Source: Enterobacter sp. C2 (GTDB lineage Bacteria > Pseudomonadota > Gammaproteobacteria > Enterobacterales > Enterobacteriaceae). From it: a DNA stretch of 64,000 nucleotides. The notes beneath the pieces were generated by a model, which saw only the letters and a list, made by a program, of their open reading frames with translations, was not told the DNA's origin and made no database searches. Below are positions 39,019 to 49,707 of the stretch, piece by piece; positions within the stretch are counted from its first letter, which is position 1, and every line of letters begins with the position of its first letter. The position numbers and the translations under genes were made by a program. The stretch is taken from assembly GCF_019880405.1 (NCBI RefSeq), contig NZ_CP082269.1, positions 4,092,001 through 4,156,000 on the forward strand, in the 5' to 3' direction.

Positions 39019-40044
39019 TTGAAGGTTAAGAAAGAGGTTGCTGCGGCGACCATGAAAGATGTGGCCCAGAAAGCGAAGGTTTCTACGGCAACCGTGTCCA
39101 GGGCATTGATGAACCCAGATAAAGTCTCCCAGGCGACCCGCAATCGCGTTGAGCAGGCGGCGCTGGAGGTGGGCTATTTGCCGCAGGCGATGGGCCGCAA
39201 TATTAAGCGCAACGAATCGCGTACGCTGCTGGTCATCGTGCCGGATATCTGCGATCCCTTTTTCAGCGAAATCATTCGCGGTATTGAAGTGACCGCCGCC
39301 GAGCAGGGCTATCTGGTACTGATTGGCGACTGCGCCCACCAGAACCAGCAGGAGAAGACGTTCATCGACCTGATCATTACCAAGCAGATTGACGGCATGC
39401 TGCTGCTCGGCTCGCGCCTGCCCTTCGACGCCAGCATCGAGGAGCAGCGCAACCTGCCGCCGATGGTGATGGCCAACGAGTTCGCGCCGGAGCTGGAGCT
39501 GCCCACGGTGCATATCGATAACCTGACGGCGGCCTTTAACGCCGTTAACTACCTGCTGGAGCAGGGGCATCAGCGGATTGGCTGTATTGCCGGGCCGGAA
39601 GAGATGCCGCTGTGCCACTACCGCCTGCAGGGCTACGTCCAGGCGCTGCGCCGATCCGGCATCACCGTTGACCCGCACTATATCGCCCGCGGCAACTTCA
39701 CCTACGAGGCGGGGAGCAGCGCCATGGAGCAGCTGCTGGCGCTGCCGAAGCCGCCTACGGCGGTATTCTGCCACAGCGACGTCATGGCCCTTGGCGCACT
39801 CTCCTGCGCGAAACGGCAGGGTCTTAAAATTCCGCAGGATCTGTCTATTATTGGTTTCGATAATATTTCACTCGCCCAGTTCTGCGATCCGCCGCTGACG
39901 ACGGTCGCCCAGCCGCGCTTTGAGATTGGCCGTGAGGCGATGCTATTGCTGTTGGATCAGCTACATGGACAGGTAGTCAGCAGCGGATCGCGTCTGCTGG
40001 ATTGCGAATTAATCGTGCGCGGGTCGACACAGGCGCTTACGTAA
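39019..40044 (+). CDS. cytR: CytR, LacI-family repressor of nucleoside uptake genes
   Basis: 341 residues, the E. coli length, read from a TTG start that sits 5 bp after a good GAGGAGA Shine-Dalgarno; the ATG 13 codons earlier has none. LacI helix-turn-helix at residues 11-30 (MKDVAQKAKVSTATVSRALM) and a periplasmic-binding-like cytidine domain. In E. coli CytR works with CRP as a co-repressor of udp, deo, nupG and cdd. It lies between priA and ftsN, as in E. coli. Confidence 0.95.
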   Translation: MKVKKEVAAATMKDVAQKAKVSTATVSRALMNPDKVSQATRNRVEQAALEVGYLPQAMGRNIKRNESRTLLVIVPDICDPFFSEIIRGIEVTAAEQGYLVLIGDCAHQNQQEKTFIDLIITKQIDGMLLLGSRLPFDASIEEQRNLPPMVMANEFAPELELPTVHIDNLTAAFNAVNYLLEQGHQRIGCIAGPEEMPLCHYRLQGYVQALRRSGITVDPHYIARGNFTYEAGSSAMEQLLALPKPPTAVFCHSDVMALGALSCAKRQGLKIPQDLSIIGFDNISLAQFCDPPLTTVAQPRFEIGREAMLLLLDQLHGQVVSSGSRLLDCELIVRGSTQALT

Positions 40045-40137
40045 CAGCGCCTGCTTTCGGACTTCCGCGTCTGGTCAAAGCCCCGTCGCTTAAGTAACAT
40101 GACGGACCAATAAACGAATGAATACAGCGAAACGATA

Positions 40138-41127
40138 GTGGCCCAACGAGATTATGTACGCCGCAGCCAATCGGCTCCTTCGCGGCGAAAAACGAGCACC
40201 TCAAGGAAGAAGCAACGTAATACACCTGCTGTCTCGCCTGCTATGGTGGCGATTGCAGCCGCCGTGCTGGTGGCCTTTCTCGGTGGCCTTTACTTTATTA
40301 CCCATCACAAAAAAGAGGAGTCCGAGACCCTGCAGAGCCAGAAGGTCACGGGCAACGGGCTACCGCCGAAGCCGGAAGAGCGCTGGCGTTATATTAAAGA
40401 GCTGGAGAGCCGTCAGCCGGGCGTACGTGCGCCAACCGAACCGTCAGCGGGCGGTGAAGTGATGAACCCGGATCAGCTGACCAACGAGCAGCGTCAGCTG
40501 TTAGAGCAGATGCAGGCCGATATGCGCCAGCAGCCTACCCAGCTTAACGAAGTGCCGTGGAATGAGCAGACGCCTGCCCAACGCCAGCAGACCCTGCAGC
40601 GCCAGCGTCAGGTGCAGCAGTTGCAACAGCAGCAAGCTCAGCAGCAGACCCAGCAGCAATGGGCCGCCGCTGCGCCAAAAACCCAGCCGCGCCTGACGGA
40701 GCAGCCGCAGACCCGCACGGTGCAGAGCGCGCAGGCACCACGCCAGACGCAGCAGCCGAAGCCCGCAGCAAACAGCCAGCCGTATCAGGATCTGCTGCAA
40801 ACGCCGGCGCATACCGCTGCTGCCGCGCCGAAAACGCAGCAGGCTGCCCCGATCACCCGTGAGCCGGAAGCGGCGAAGCCTGCCGCTGAGAAAAAAGATG
40901 AGCGTCGCTGGATGGTGCAGTGCGGTTCGTTTAAAGGCGCAGAGCAGGCCGAGACCGTCCGCGCCCAGCTGGCGTTTGAAGGCTTTGACTCACGGATCAC
41001 TACCAACAACGGCTGGAATCGCGTGGTGATTGGCCCGGTCAAAGGCAAAGATAACGCCGATGGTACTATTAACCGTCTGAAGCTGGCCGGTCACGCAAAC
41101 TGCATTCGTCTCGCCTCCGGGGGTTGA
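40138..41127 (+). CDS. ftsN: FtsN, cell division activator with SPOR domain
   Basis: 329 residues with a GTG start as in E. coli. Order: cytoplasmic basic tail (RDYVRRSQ, the FtsA-binding part), one transmembrane helix (AMVAIAAAVLVAFLGGLYFI, residues 35-54), the essential E domain (helices around residues 62-125), a long Gln/Pro-rich linker (residues 125-240) and the SPOR domain (RRWMVQCGSFKGAEQAET to the end) that binds denuded glycan. The Gln-rich linker is about ten residues longer than in K-12 and has a run QQLQQQQAQQQTQQQW. Triggers septal peptidoglycan synthesis by FtsWI. Confidence 0.96.
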   Translation: MAQRDYVRRSQSAPSRRKTSTSRKKQRNTPAVSPAMVAIAAAVLVAFLGGLYFITHHKKEESETLQSQKVTGNGLPPKPEERWRYIKELESRQPGVRAPTEPSAGGEVMNPDQLTNEQRQLLEQMQADMRQQPTQLNEVPWNEQTPAQRQQTLQRQRQVQQLQQQQAQQQTQQQWAAAAPKTQPRLTEQPQTRTVQSAQAPRQTQQPKPAANSQPYQDLLQTPAHTAAAAPKTQQAAPITREPEAAKPAAEKKDERRWMVQCGSFKGAEQAETVRAQLAFEGFDSRITTNNGWNRVVIGPVKGKDNADGTINRLKLAGHANCIRLASGG

Positions 41128-41216
41128 AACCCCCAAAATCTCCCCCATCTATAATTGCATTCTGCCCCGTACACCGTGCGGGGCGACTCATCTGATTGCA
41201 ACAAAGGGGTCTGCTC

Positions 41217-41747
41217 GTGACAACAATTGTAAGTGTTCGCCGTAACGGCCAGGTCGTGATTGCCGGTGATGGCCAGGCCACGCTGGGCAATACCGTAATG
41301 AAAGGCAACGTCAAAAAAGTGCGTCGCCTGTATAACGACAAAGTGATCGCCGGTTTTGCAGGCGGTACCGCAGATGCCTTCACGCTGTTCGAACTGTTTG
41401 AGCGCAAGCTGGAGATGCACCAGGGCCACCTGGTAAAAGCCGCCGTTGAGCTGGCCAAAGACTGGCGTACCGATCGTATGCTGCGCAAGCTCGAAGCGCT
41501 GCTGGCAGTAGCGGATGAAAACGCCTCGCTGATTATCACCGGTAACGGCGACGTTGTGCAGCCGGAAAACGACCTGATTGCTATCGGCTCTGGTGGCCCG
41601 TACGCCCAGGCCGCCGCCCGCGCCCTGTTAGAAAACACCGACATGAACGCGCGCGACATTGCGGTGAAGGCGTTGGATATTGCAGGTGATATCTGCATCT
41701 ATACCAACCATAACCACACCATCGAAGAATTAAACTCTAAAGCGTAA
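41217..41747 (+). CDS. hslV: HslV, peptidase subunit of the HslVU protease
   Basis: 176 residues with a GTG start exposing [10 protein letters not shown] after Met removal; Thr1 of the mature protein is the nucleophile. Proteasome-beta-like, forming a dodecamer inside HslU rings. A good Shine-Dalgarno (AAAGGGG) precedes the GTG by 8 bp, whereas the upstream in-frame ATG lacks one. In the hslVU operon; in E. coli it is driven by sigma-32 and degrades SulA, RcsA and misfolded proteins. Confidence 0.97.
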   Translation: MTTIVSVRRNGQVVIAGDGQATLGNTVMKGNVKKVRRLYNDKVIAGFAGGTADAFTLFELFERKLEMHQGHLVKAAVELAKDWRTDRMLRKLEALLAVADENASLIITGNGDVVQPENDLIAIGSGGPYAQAAARALLENTDMNARDIAVKALDIAGDICIYTNHNHTIEELNSKA

Positions 41748-41756
41748 GGATCTCCC

Positions 41757-43088
41757 ATGTCTGAAATGACCCCACGCGAAATTGTCAGCGAACTGAACAA
41801 ACACATTATCGGTCAGGACAATGCCAAGCGCTCTGTTGCTATTGCCCTGCGTAACCGCTGGCGTCGTATGCAGCTCGACGAAGAGCTGCGCCACGAAGTG
41901 ACGCCGAAAAACATTCTGATGATCGGTCCAACCGGCGTTGGTAAAACCGAAATCGCGCGTCGTCTGGCGAAGCTGGCCAATGCGCCCTTCATCAAAGTAG
42001 AAGCGACTAAATTCACCGAAGTAGGCTACGTCGGTAAAGAAGTTGACTCGATTATCCGCGATCTGACCGATGCCGCCGTGAAAATGGTGCGTATGCAGTC
42101 GATCGAGAAAAACCGCTACCGTGCGGAGGAGATGGCGGAAGAGCGCATTCTCGACGTGCTGATCCCGCCGGCGAAAGATAACTGGGGCCAGGCTGAACAG
42201 TCCCAGGAGCCCTCTGCCGCCCGCCAGGCGTTTCGCAAAAAGCTGCGTGAAGGCCAGCTGGATGACAAAGAGGTAGAGATCAACCTCGCCGCCGCGCCGA
42301 TGGGCGTAGAGATCATGGCACCTCCAGGCATGGAAGAGATGACCAGCCAGCTGCAGTCGATGTTCCAGAACCTGGGCGGCCAGAAGCAGAAGCCGCGCAA
42401 GCTGAAGATCAAAGACGCCATGAAGCTGCTGATCGAAGAGGAAGCGGCCAAGCTGGTGAACCCGGAAGAGCTGAAGCAGGATGCCATCGATGCCGTTGAG
42501 CAGCACGGTATCGTGTTTATCGATGAGATCGATAAAATCTGTAAGCGCGGTGAATCCTCTGGCCCGGACGTCTCCCGTGAGGGCGTCCAGCGCGACCTGC
42601 TGCCGCTGGTAGAAGGCTGCACCGTCTCCACCAAGCACGGCATGGTGAAAACCGACCACATCCTGTTTATCGCCTCCGGCGCGTTCCAGGTGGCGAAGCC
42701 GTCGGATCTGATCCCGGAACTGCAGGGTCGTCTGCCGATCCGCGTTGAGCTGCAGCCGCTGACCACGGAAGATTTTGAGCGCATCCTGACCGAGCCAAAT
42801 GCTTCCGTCACCGTACAGTACAAGGCGCTGATGGCTACCGAGGGGGTTAACATCGACTTTACCGATGACGGTATCAAGCGCATTGCCCAGGCCGCATGGC
42901 AGGTGAACGAGACCACCGAAAACATCGGTGCGCGTCGTCTGCACACCGTTCTGGAGCGTCTGATGGAGGATATCTCCTATGACGCCAGCGATCTGAACGG
43001 TGAATCGGTGACAATCGACGCTGCTTATGTGAGCAAGCACCTGGATGAGCTAGTAGCAGATGAAGATTTGAGCCGTTTTATCTTATAA
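41757..43088 (+). CDS. hslU: HslU, ATPase subunit of the HslVU protease
   Basis: 443 residues, the E. coli length. AAA+ unfoldase with Walker [12 protein letters not shown] near residue 58, an intermediate I domain (residues 110-230), Walker [10 protein letters not shown] near residue 256, and the conserved C-terminal tail [12 protein letters not shown] that docks into HslV. It lies 9 bp after hslV and is translated from the same mRNA. A terminator follows at 43118. Confidence 0.97.
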   Translation: MSEMTPREIVSELNKHIIGQDNAKRSVAIALRNRWRRMQLDEELRHEVTPKNILMIGPTGVGKTEIARRLAKLANAPFIKVEATKFTEVGYVGKEVDSIIRDLTDAAVKMVRMQSIEKNRYRAEEMAEERILDVLIPPAKDNWGQAEQSQEPSAARQAFRKKLREGQLDDKEVEINLAAAPMGVEIMAPPGMEEMTSQLQSMFQNLGGQKQKPRKLKIKDAMKLLIEEEAAKLVNPEELKQDAIDAVEQHGIVFIDEIDKICKRGESSGPDVSREGVQRDLLPLVEGCTVSTKHGMVKTDHILFIASGAFQVAKPSDLIPELQGRLPIRVELQPLTTEDFERILTEPNASVTVQYKALMATEGVNIDFTDDGIKRIAQAAWQVNETTENIGARRLHTVLERLMEDISYDASDLNGESVTIDAAYVSKHLDELVADEDLSRFIL

Positions 43089-43117
43089 TCGCGCTCAGCA
43101 CGTTTTCATTACTGTTG

Positions 43118-43143
43118 ATGGGGCTATATAGCCCCATTTTTAT
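43118..43143 (+). terminator. hslVU terminator
   Basis: ATGGGGC-TATATA-GCCCCAT followed by TTTTTATT on the plus strand, 30 bp after hslU and just upstream of menA. Confidence 0.88.
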
Positions 43144-43155
43144 TGGCTGAATCCT

Positions 43156-44082
43156 ATGACTGAATATACCCTGACGCGTACCCAGGCCTGGCTGGAGAGC
43201 CTGCGACCAAAGACCCTTCCCCTTGCGTTTGCCGCGATTGTGGTGGGCACTGCGCTTGCCTGGTGGCAGGGCCACTTTGATCTGCGGGTCGCGGTGCTGG
43301 CGCTCACCACCGCCGGGCTGCTGCAAATCCTCTCCAATCTGGCTAACGACTACGGCGACGCGGTGAAGGGCAGCGACAAACCGGATCGTATCGGGCCGCT
43401 ACGTGGCATGCAGAAAGGGGCTATCAGCCTGGCGCAGATGAAACGCGCCCTGCTGGTTACCGTCGCGCTCAGCTGCCTCTCTGGACTGGCGCTGGTGCTG
43501 GTTGCGTATCAAACGGTAGGGGATTTTATCGGCTTCATGATGTTGGGCGGGTTATCTATCGTCGCCGCTATTACCTACACCATTGGCCGCCGCCCGTATG
43601 GCTATCTCGGCCTGGGGGATATTTCGGTGCTGCTCTTTTTTGGCTGGCTCAGCGTGATCGGCAGCGGCTATCTCCAGACGCATACCCTGATCCCGGCGAT
43701 GTTCTTACCGGCCACCGCCTGCGGCCTGCTGGCAACGGCGGTGCTTAACGTCAACAACCTGCGGGATATCGACAGCGATCGCATCAACGGTAAAAACACG
43801 CTGGTAGTGCGCCTGGGGCCAGTAAACGCCCGCCGCTATCACGCCTGTTTGCTGCTGGGTGCACTGCTCTGCTTTGGGCTGTTCAATCTCCTCTACCTGC
43901 ATAGCCTGTGGGGCTGGCTGTTCATTCTGGCCGCTCCGCTGCTGGTGCGTCAGGCGCGCTTTATCCTGCGTGAGCAGGATCCCGCTGCGATGCCGCCGAT
44001 GCTGGAACGCACTGTAAAAGGCACGCTTTTAACTAACCTGCTGTTTGTTGTCGGGATTGTGCTCAGCAAGACGCTGCTTTAG
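43156..44082 (+). CDS. menA: 1,4-dihydroxy-2-naphthoate polyprenyltransferase
   Basis: 308 residues of the UbiA prenyltransferase family with eight to nine membrane helices. It joins octaprenyl diphosphate to dihydroxynaphthoate, giving demethylmenaquinone for anaerobic respiration. Aspartate-rich motifs are visible: NDYGDAVKGSDKPDR near residue 66 (first motif) and DIDSDRINGKNT near residue 203 (second). It follows hslU with a terminator between, and precedes rraA, as in E. coli. Confidence 0.96.
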   Translation: MTEYTLTRTQAWLESLRPKTLPLAFAAIVVGTALAWWQGHFDLRVAVLALTTAGLLQILSNLANDYGDAVKGSDKPDRIGPLRGMQKGAISLAQMKRALLVTVALSCLSGLALVLVAYQTVGDFIGFMMLGGLSIVAAITYTIGRRPYGYLGLGDISVLLFFGWLSVIGSGYLQTHTLIPAMFLPATACGLLATAVLNVNNLRDIDSDRINGKNTLVVRLGPVNARRYHACLLLGALLCFGLFNLLYLHSLWGWLFILAAPLLVRQARFILREQDPAAMPPMLERTVKGTLLTNLLFVVGIVLSKTLL

Positions 44083-44174
44083 CTGACAAATATCAATTAA
44101 CAATTGATGATTTTGCCAACAATGCATTATGCGCGATATACTGACAGTTCTCGCAGCAACTAAACGTAAATCCT

Positions 44175-44660
44175 ATGAAATACGATACTTCCGAGCTTTG
44201 TGACATCTACCAGGAAGATGTCAACGTCGTGGAACCGCTGTTCTCCAACTTTGGTGGGCGGTCGTCGTTTGGCGGACAGATCATCACGGTGAAATGTTTC
44301 GAGGATAACGGGTTGCTTTACGATCTGCTCGAACAGAATGGCCGTGGCCGCGTCCTGCTGATTGACGGCGGTGGTTCCGTTCGTCGCGCACTGATTGATG
44401 GCGAGCTGGCACGCCTCGCCGCCCAGAATGAGTGGGAAGGGCTGGTGGTCTACGGCGCGGTGCGCCAGGTGGACGATCTTGAAGAGCTGGACATCGGTAT
44501 CCAGGCGATTGCCGCGATCCCGGTGGGTGCCGCAGGTGATGGCATTGGCGAAAGCGATATCCGCGTGAACTTTGGCGGCGTCACCTTCTTCTCCGGCGAC
44601 CACCTCTATGCCGACAACACCGGCATTATCCTTTCTGAAGATCCGCTCGACATCGAGTAA
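44175..44660 (+). CDS. rraA: RraA, RNase E activity inhibitor
   Basis: 161 residues, the E. coli length, nearly identical to E. coli RraA. A trimeric protein that binds the RNase E C-terminal scaffold and slows mRNA decay; fold related to HMG/CHA aldolases, which explains [16 protein letters not shown] and the GGxxRD-like [11 protein letters not shown]. It is separated from menA by 92 bp and has its own terminator shared with convergent zapB. Confidence 0.97.
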   Translation: MKYDTSELCDIYQEDVNVVEPLFSNFGGRSSFGGQIITVKCFEDNGLLYDLLEQNGRGRVLLIDGGGSVRRALIDGELARLAAQNEWEGLVVYGAVRQVDDLEELDIGIQAIAAIPVGAAGDGIGESDIRVNFGGVTFFSGDHLYADNTGIILSEDPLDIE

Positions 44661-44662
44661 TT

Positions 44663-44690
44663 AAAAAAGGCACCTTAAGGTGCCTTTTTT
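44663..44690. terminator. Bidirectional terminator between rraA and zapB
   Basis: AAAAAAGGCACC-TTAA-GGTGCCTTTTTT, perfectly symmetric, between the convergent genes rraA and zapB. Confidence 0.93.
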
Positions 44691-44697
44691 ATTGGAA

Positions 44698-44943
44698 TCA
44701 AACCTCTTCCATACGGCCAAGGAGAGCCTGGAGGCGATCCTGCCAGCCGTTCTGCTGTTCGCGCAGCTGATGATTTTCACGCTCCAGCTCTTCGCGATGG
44801 TGGTGCGCATTCTGCACTTCCTGCGACAGGCCGTTGTTTTTTTCTTTCAGCTCTTCGATTTCCATCTGCAGTAACGTGATGGTGTCAATCGCCTGCTGTA
44901 CTTTTGCTTCCAGTTTCTCAAACACTTCTAATGACATGGTCAT
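44698..44943 (-). CDS. zapB: ZapB, Z-ring-associated coiled-coil protein
   Basis: 81 residues, nearly all coiled coil ([17 protein letters not shown], then [19 protein letters not shown]). It binds ZapA and MatP, linking the FtsZ ring to the Ter region of the chromosome. The start gives [10 protein letters not shown]; the upstream in-frame ATG (MQFRRG) is not supported by E. coli ZapB, although the exact choice between MTM and the internal MSL is uncertain. Confidence 0.94.
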   Translation of the reverse strand: MTMSLEVFEKLEAKVQQAIDTITLLQMEIEELKEKNNGLSQEVQNAHHHREELERENHQLREQQNGWQDRLQALLGRMEEV

Positions 44944-45332
44944 ACCTCTCCTGAATTGCAAGGCGACGCTTTAATGTAAACGCGCACAACATAGCCCCGA
45001 TTGTATGAAGCCCCGTCGCCCCTGTCCAGCGCCAGGGCGCGTAGTTTGCGGTTTGCAACACTTTTCATCCTTCGCCTGGTTTACACCCTGCCGTGCCGTA
45101 TGATTTGTTAATCGATTCGTTAATGAAATGATTCAGCCTCAAATCATCTTCCGGAGCAAATATGTGCTCCATAGCGCGAAAACGCTCATTTTGTTGACGC
45201 AGTACACACATTTTAATTTCGATATTTCTCGTTTTTGCTCGTTAACGATAAATTAACACTGTGTCTACAGACATCATGGTTGTCTCTGCTCGCCATGATA
45301 ACAATAACCATTACACACTTCAGGATCCGATT
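44944..45332. promoter_or_regulatory. zapB / glpF divergent regulatory region
   Basis: 389 bp without a gene. The right half is AT-rich and holds palindromic material resembling GlpR operators, such as TTTGCTCGTTAACGATAAAT at 45234-45253, where E. coli glpFKX has four GlpR boxes and CRP sites. The short open frame that reads into glpF from 45261 is not coding because it lacks a Shine-Dalgarno and the family start is further on. No promoter hexamers were assigned with confidence. Confidence 0.5.
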
Positions 45333-46181
45333 ATGAGTCAAACATCGACCTTAAAAGGCCAGTGCATCGCCGAGTTCCTCGGTACCGGGTTGTTGATTTT
45401 CTTCGGGGTTGGCTGCGTTGCGGCGCTGAAGGTGGCAGGTGCCTCCTTCGGCCAGTGGGAGATCAGTATTATCTGGGGTCTGGGCGTGGCGATGGCCATC
45501 TACCTGACCGCAGGGGTCTCCGGTGCGCATCTCAACCCGGCGGTAACCATTGCGCTGTGGCTGTTCGCCTGCTTTGACAAGCGCAAAGTCGCGCCGTTTA
45601 TCGCCTCGCAGTTTGCAGGCGCGTTCTGTGCCGCCGCGCTGGTCTACGGCCTCTACTACAACCTGTTTTATGATTTTGAACAGACGCACCACATGGTACG
45701 CGGCAGCGTTGAAAGTCTGGATCTTGCCGGGATATTTTCAACCTACCCCAATCCACACATCAATTTTGTGCAGGCCTTCGCGGTTGAAATGGTGATTACC
45801 GCTATCCTGATGGGCGTGATCATGGCGCTCGGCGATGATGGCAACGGTATTCCACGCGGCCCGCTGGCTCCGCTGCTCATTGGCCTGCTGATCGCAGTAA
45901 TTGGCGCTTCGATGGGGCCGTTGACCGGTTTTGCGATGAACCCGGCACGTGATATCGGGCCAAAAGCCTTCGCCTGGCTTGCAGGCTGGGGCGACATCGC
46001 CTTTACCGGCGGTAAAGATATCCCCTACTTCCTGGTGCCACTGTTCGGGCCGGTAGCAGGTGCAGCGCTCGGCGCGTTTGGTTATCGTAAGCTGATTGGC
46101 CGCCATCTGCCCTGCGACACCTGCGAGGAAGAGGTGAAAGAGCCAGCTGCCACTGCCGCACAACACAAAGCGTCGCTGTAA
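45333..46181 (+). CDS. glpF: Glycerol facilitator (aquaglyceroporin)
   Basis: 282 residues of the MIP family. Six membrane helices and the two half-helix NPA motifs are visible, GAHLNPAVTIAL near residue 64 and GFAMNPARDIGP near residue 199. It conducts glycerol and small polyols across the inner membrane. The start MSQTSTLKGQCIAEFLG matches E. coli; 24 extra upstream codons are open but unsupported. It is the first gene of glpFKX, regulated by GlpR and CRP in relatives. The cytoplasmic C-terminal tail is variable. Confidence 0.96.
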   Translation: MSQTSTLKGQCIAEFLGTGLLIFFGVGCVAALKVAGASFGQWEISIIWGLGVAMAIYLTAGVSGAHLNPAVTIALWLFACFDKRKVAPFIASQFAGAFCAAALVYGLYYNLFYDFEQTHHMVRGSVESLDLAGIFSTYPNPHINFVQAFAVEMVITAILMGVIMALGDDGNGIPRGPLAPLLIGLLIAVIGASMGPLTGFAMNPARDIGPKAFAWLAGWGDIAFTGGKDIPYFLVPLFGPVAGAALGAFGYRKLIGRHLPCDTCEEEVKEPAATAAQHKASL

Positions 46182-46186
46182 TGTGA

Positions 46187-47710
<1,524 letters not shown>

Positions 47711-47723
47711 TCATCACCCCGCT

Positions 47724-47745
47724 CCCCTCTCCGTCCGGAGAGGGG
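47724..47745. repeat. boxC-like hairpin between glpK and glpX
   Basis: CTCCCCTCTCCG-TC-CGGAGAGGGG preceded by TCATCACCCC, a fuller match to the enterobacterial box C element. It lies in the 107-bp glpK-glpX gap and could lower downstream glpX expression or protect the glpFK mRNA. Confidence 0.65.
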
Positions 47746-47817
47746 GCATACCGCCTCTCTCTCTGTGTTAAACTTTGCACAATTTCTTTAATGACGTTCT
47801 TAAATGACGAGTGTGCA

Positions 47818-48828
47818 ATGAAACGAGAGCTTGCGATTGAATTTTCCCGCGTGACGGAAGCGGCCGCGCTGGCCGGTTACAAATGGCTGGGCCGGGGCGA
47901 TAAAAACGTTGCCGACGGCGCAGCGGTTAACGCCATGCGCATTGTGCTCAATCAGGTCAACATTGACGGGACCATCGTGATTGGCGAGGGTGAGATCGAT
48001 GAAGCACCGATGCTCTATATCGGTGAGCGCGTCGGTACCGGCCAGGGCGATGCGGTAGATATTGCCGTCGACCCTATCGAAGGCACCCGCATGACAGCGA
48101 TGGGCCAGGCTAACGCGCTGGCGGTGCTGGCCGTGGGCGACAAGGGTAGCTTCCTGAACGCGCCAGATATGTATATGGAGAAGCTGATTGTTGGCCCTGG
48201 CGCAAAGGGCGCTATCAATCTTAACCTCCCTCTGGAAGAGAACCTGCGTAACGTGGCCGCCGCGCTCGATAAGCCCCTCGACGAACTGACCGTGACCATC
48301 CTGGCGAAGCCGCGCCACGATGCGGTCATCGCCCAGATGCAGCAGCTCGGCGTGCGCGTGTTTGCCATTCCCGACGGCGACGTGGCCGCCTCCATTCTGA
48401 CCTGCATGCCAGACAGCGAAGTGGACGTGCTCTACGGCATCGGCGGTGCGCCAGAGGGCGTGGTCTCTGCTGCCGCCATCCGCGCGCTGGACGGTGATAT
48501 GCAGGGCCGCCTGCTGGCACGTCATCACGTGAAGGGCGATAGCGAAGAGAATCGCCGCATCGGCGAGCAGGAGCTGGCGCGTTGTAAAGAGATGGGTATT
48601 GAGGCAGACAGCGTGCTGCAGCTGGATGATATGGCCCGCAACGATAACGTGATTTTTTCTGCCACCGGCATCACCAAGGGCGATCTGCTCGACGGCATTA
48701 GCCGCAAAGGCAATATGGCCACCACCGAAACCCTGCTGATCCGCGGTAAATCTCGCACTATCCGCCGGATCCAGTCCATTCATTACCTCGATCGCAAAGA
48801 TACGGACGTACAGCGCCACATTCTTTAA
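47818..48828 (+). CDS. glpX: Class II fructose-1,6-bisphosphatase
   Basis: 336 residues, the E. coli GlpX length. A Mn-dependent phosphatase of gluconeogenesis, needed for growth on glycerol in some strains. Metal-site motifs VIGEGEIDEAPMLYIGE near residue 55 and DIAVDPIEGTRMTAMGQAN near residue 82 are intact. The ATG was chosen to give MKRELAIEFSRVTE; the open frame extends upstream through the glpK-glpX gap and the box C hairpin, where coding is not supported. Confidence 0.97.
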   Translation: MKRELAIEFSRVTEAAALAGYKWLGRGDKNVADGAAVNAMRIVLNQVNIDGTIVIGEGEIDEAPMLYIGERVGTGQGDAVDIAVDPIEGTRMTAMGQANALAVLAVGDKGSFLNAPDMYMEKLIVGPGAKGAINLNLPLEENLRNVAAALDKPLDELTVTILAKPRHDAVIAQMQQLGVRVFAIPDGDVAASILTCMPDSEVDVLYGIGGAPEGVVSAAAIRALDGDMQGRLLARHHVKGDSEENRRIGEQELARCKEMGIEADSVLQLDDMARNDNVIFSATGITKGDLLDGISRKGNMATTETLLIRGKSRTIRRIQSIHYLDRKDTDVQRHIL

Positions 48829-48921
48829 GGTCATTTGATCAATCGAGCTTTCCGGCCCGCTCGGGCTGGAAAAGTTCGCTTTAAGCGACGAAGATAAGGT
48901 TATACAGAACAGGAGACGATC

Positions 48922-49668
48922 ATGGCGGATTGGGTTACAGGAAAAGTTACGAAGGTTGAATTCTGGACCGACGCGCTCTTTAGTCTCACCGTTCATGCTC
49001 CCATCCACCCCTTCAAGGCGGGCCAGTTTGCCAAGCTGGGTCTGGAGATTGACGGCGAGCGCGTCCAGCGCGCCTACTCCTACGTTAATGCCCCCAGCGA
49101 TCCTAATCTGGAGTTTTACCTGGTCACCGTCCCGGACGGCAAGCTCAGTCCGCGCCTTGCGGCGCTGAAGCCGGGTGATGAGGTGCTGATCGTGAGCGAG
49201 GCCGCAGGGTTCTTTGTACTTGAGGAGATCCCCGAGTGTGACACCCTGTGGATGCTGGCAACCGGGACGGCCATCGGCCCCTACCTGTCGATTTTGCAGG
49301 AAGGGAAAGACCTGGAGCGCTTTAAAAACCTGGTGCTGGTTCATGCCGCGCGCTATGCCGAGGATCTCAGCTATCTGCCGCTGATGCTGGAGCTGCAAAA
49401 GCGCTATGAGCGTAAACTGCGGATCCAGACGGTTGTCAGTCGCGAAACGGTAGCGGGCTCACTGCACGGGCGCGTACCGGCGTTGATTGAGAGCGGAGAG
49501 TTAGAGCGCGCCGTCGGGCTGACAATGCGCCCGGAAGATAGCCATGTGATGCTGTGTGGCAATCCGCAGATGGTACGTGATACTCAGCAGCTGCTGAAAG
49601 AGACCCGGCAGATGGCCAAACACCTGCGCCGCCGTCCGGGCCATATGACCGCTGAGCACTATTGGTAA
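48922..49668 (+). CDS. fpr: Ferredoxin/flavodoxin-NADP+ reductase
   Basis: 248 residues, the E. coli length. FAD-binding domain with RAYSYVNAP near residue 50 and an NADP domain with ATGTAIGPYLSIL near residue 113, ending in the family's aromatic tail HYW. It supplies electrons to flavodoxin/ferredoxin for biotin, methionine and Fe-S chemistry and is a SoxRS target in E. coli. It converges on yiiR; its stop codon lies within a 16-bp tandem repeat. Confidence 0.96.
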   Translation: MADWVTGKVTKVEFWTDALFSLTVHAPIHPFKAGQFAKLGLEIDGERVQRAYSYVNAPSDPNLEFYLVTVPDGKLSPRLAALKPGDEVLIVSEAAGFFVLEEIPECDTLWMLATGTAIGPYLSILQEGKDLERFKNLVLVHAARYAEDLSYLPLMLELQKRYERKLRIQTVVSRETVAGSLHGRVPALIESGELERAVGLTMRPEDSHVMLCGNPQMVRDTQQLLKETRQMAKHLRRRPGHMTAEHYW

Positions 49669-49707
49669 TTAACGGACCTGGTAATTAACGGACCTGGTAA
49701 TTAACGG
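49663..49707. repeat. 16-bp tandem repeat across the fpr-yiiR junction
   Basis: The unit TGGTAATTAACGGACC occurs twice in full (49663, 49679) and a third time as 13 bases (49695). The first copy holds the fpr stop codon and the last holds the yiiR stop (TTA on the plus strand). The unit therefore contains both stops of the two convergent genes. Confidence 0.95.

Noticed and set aside
41730-43040. A 436-codon open frame antisense to hslU
   Set aside because: It lies wholly opposite the conserved hslU gene, has no family motif, and is explained by the GC-rich codon usage of hslU. The same applies to the long antisense frames opposite glpK (46376-47701), glpX-fpr (47800-49398) and ppc (24979-25860).
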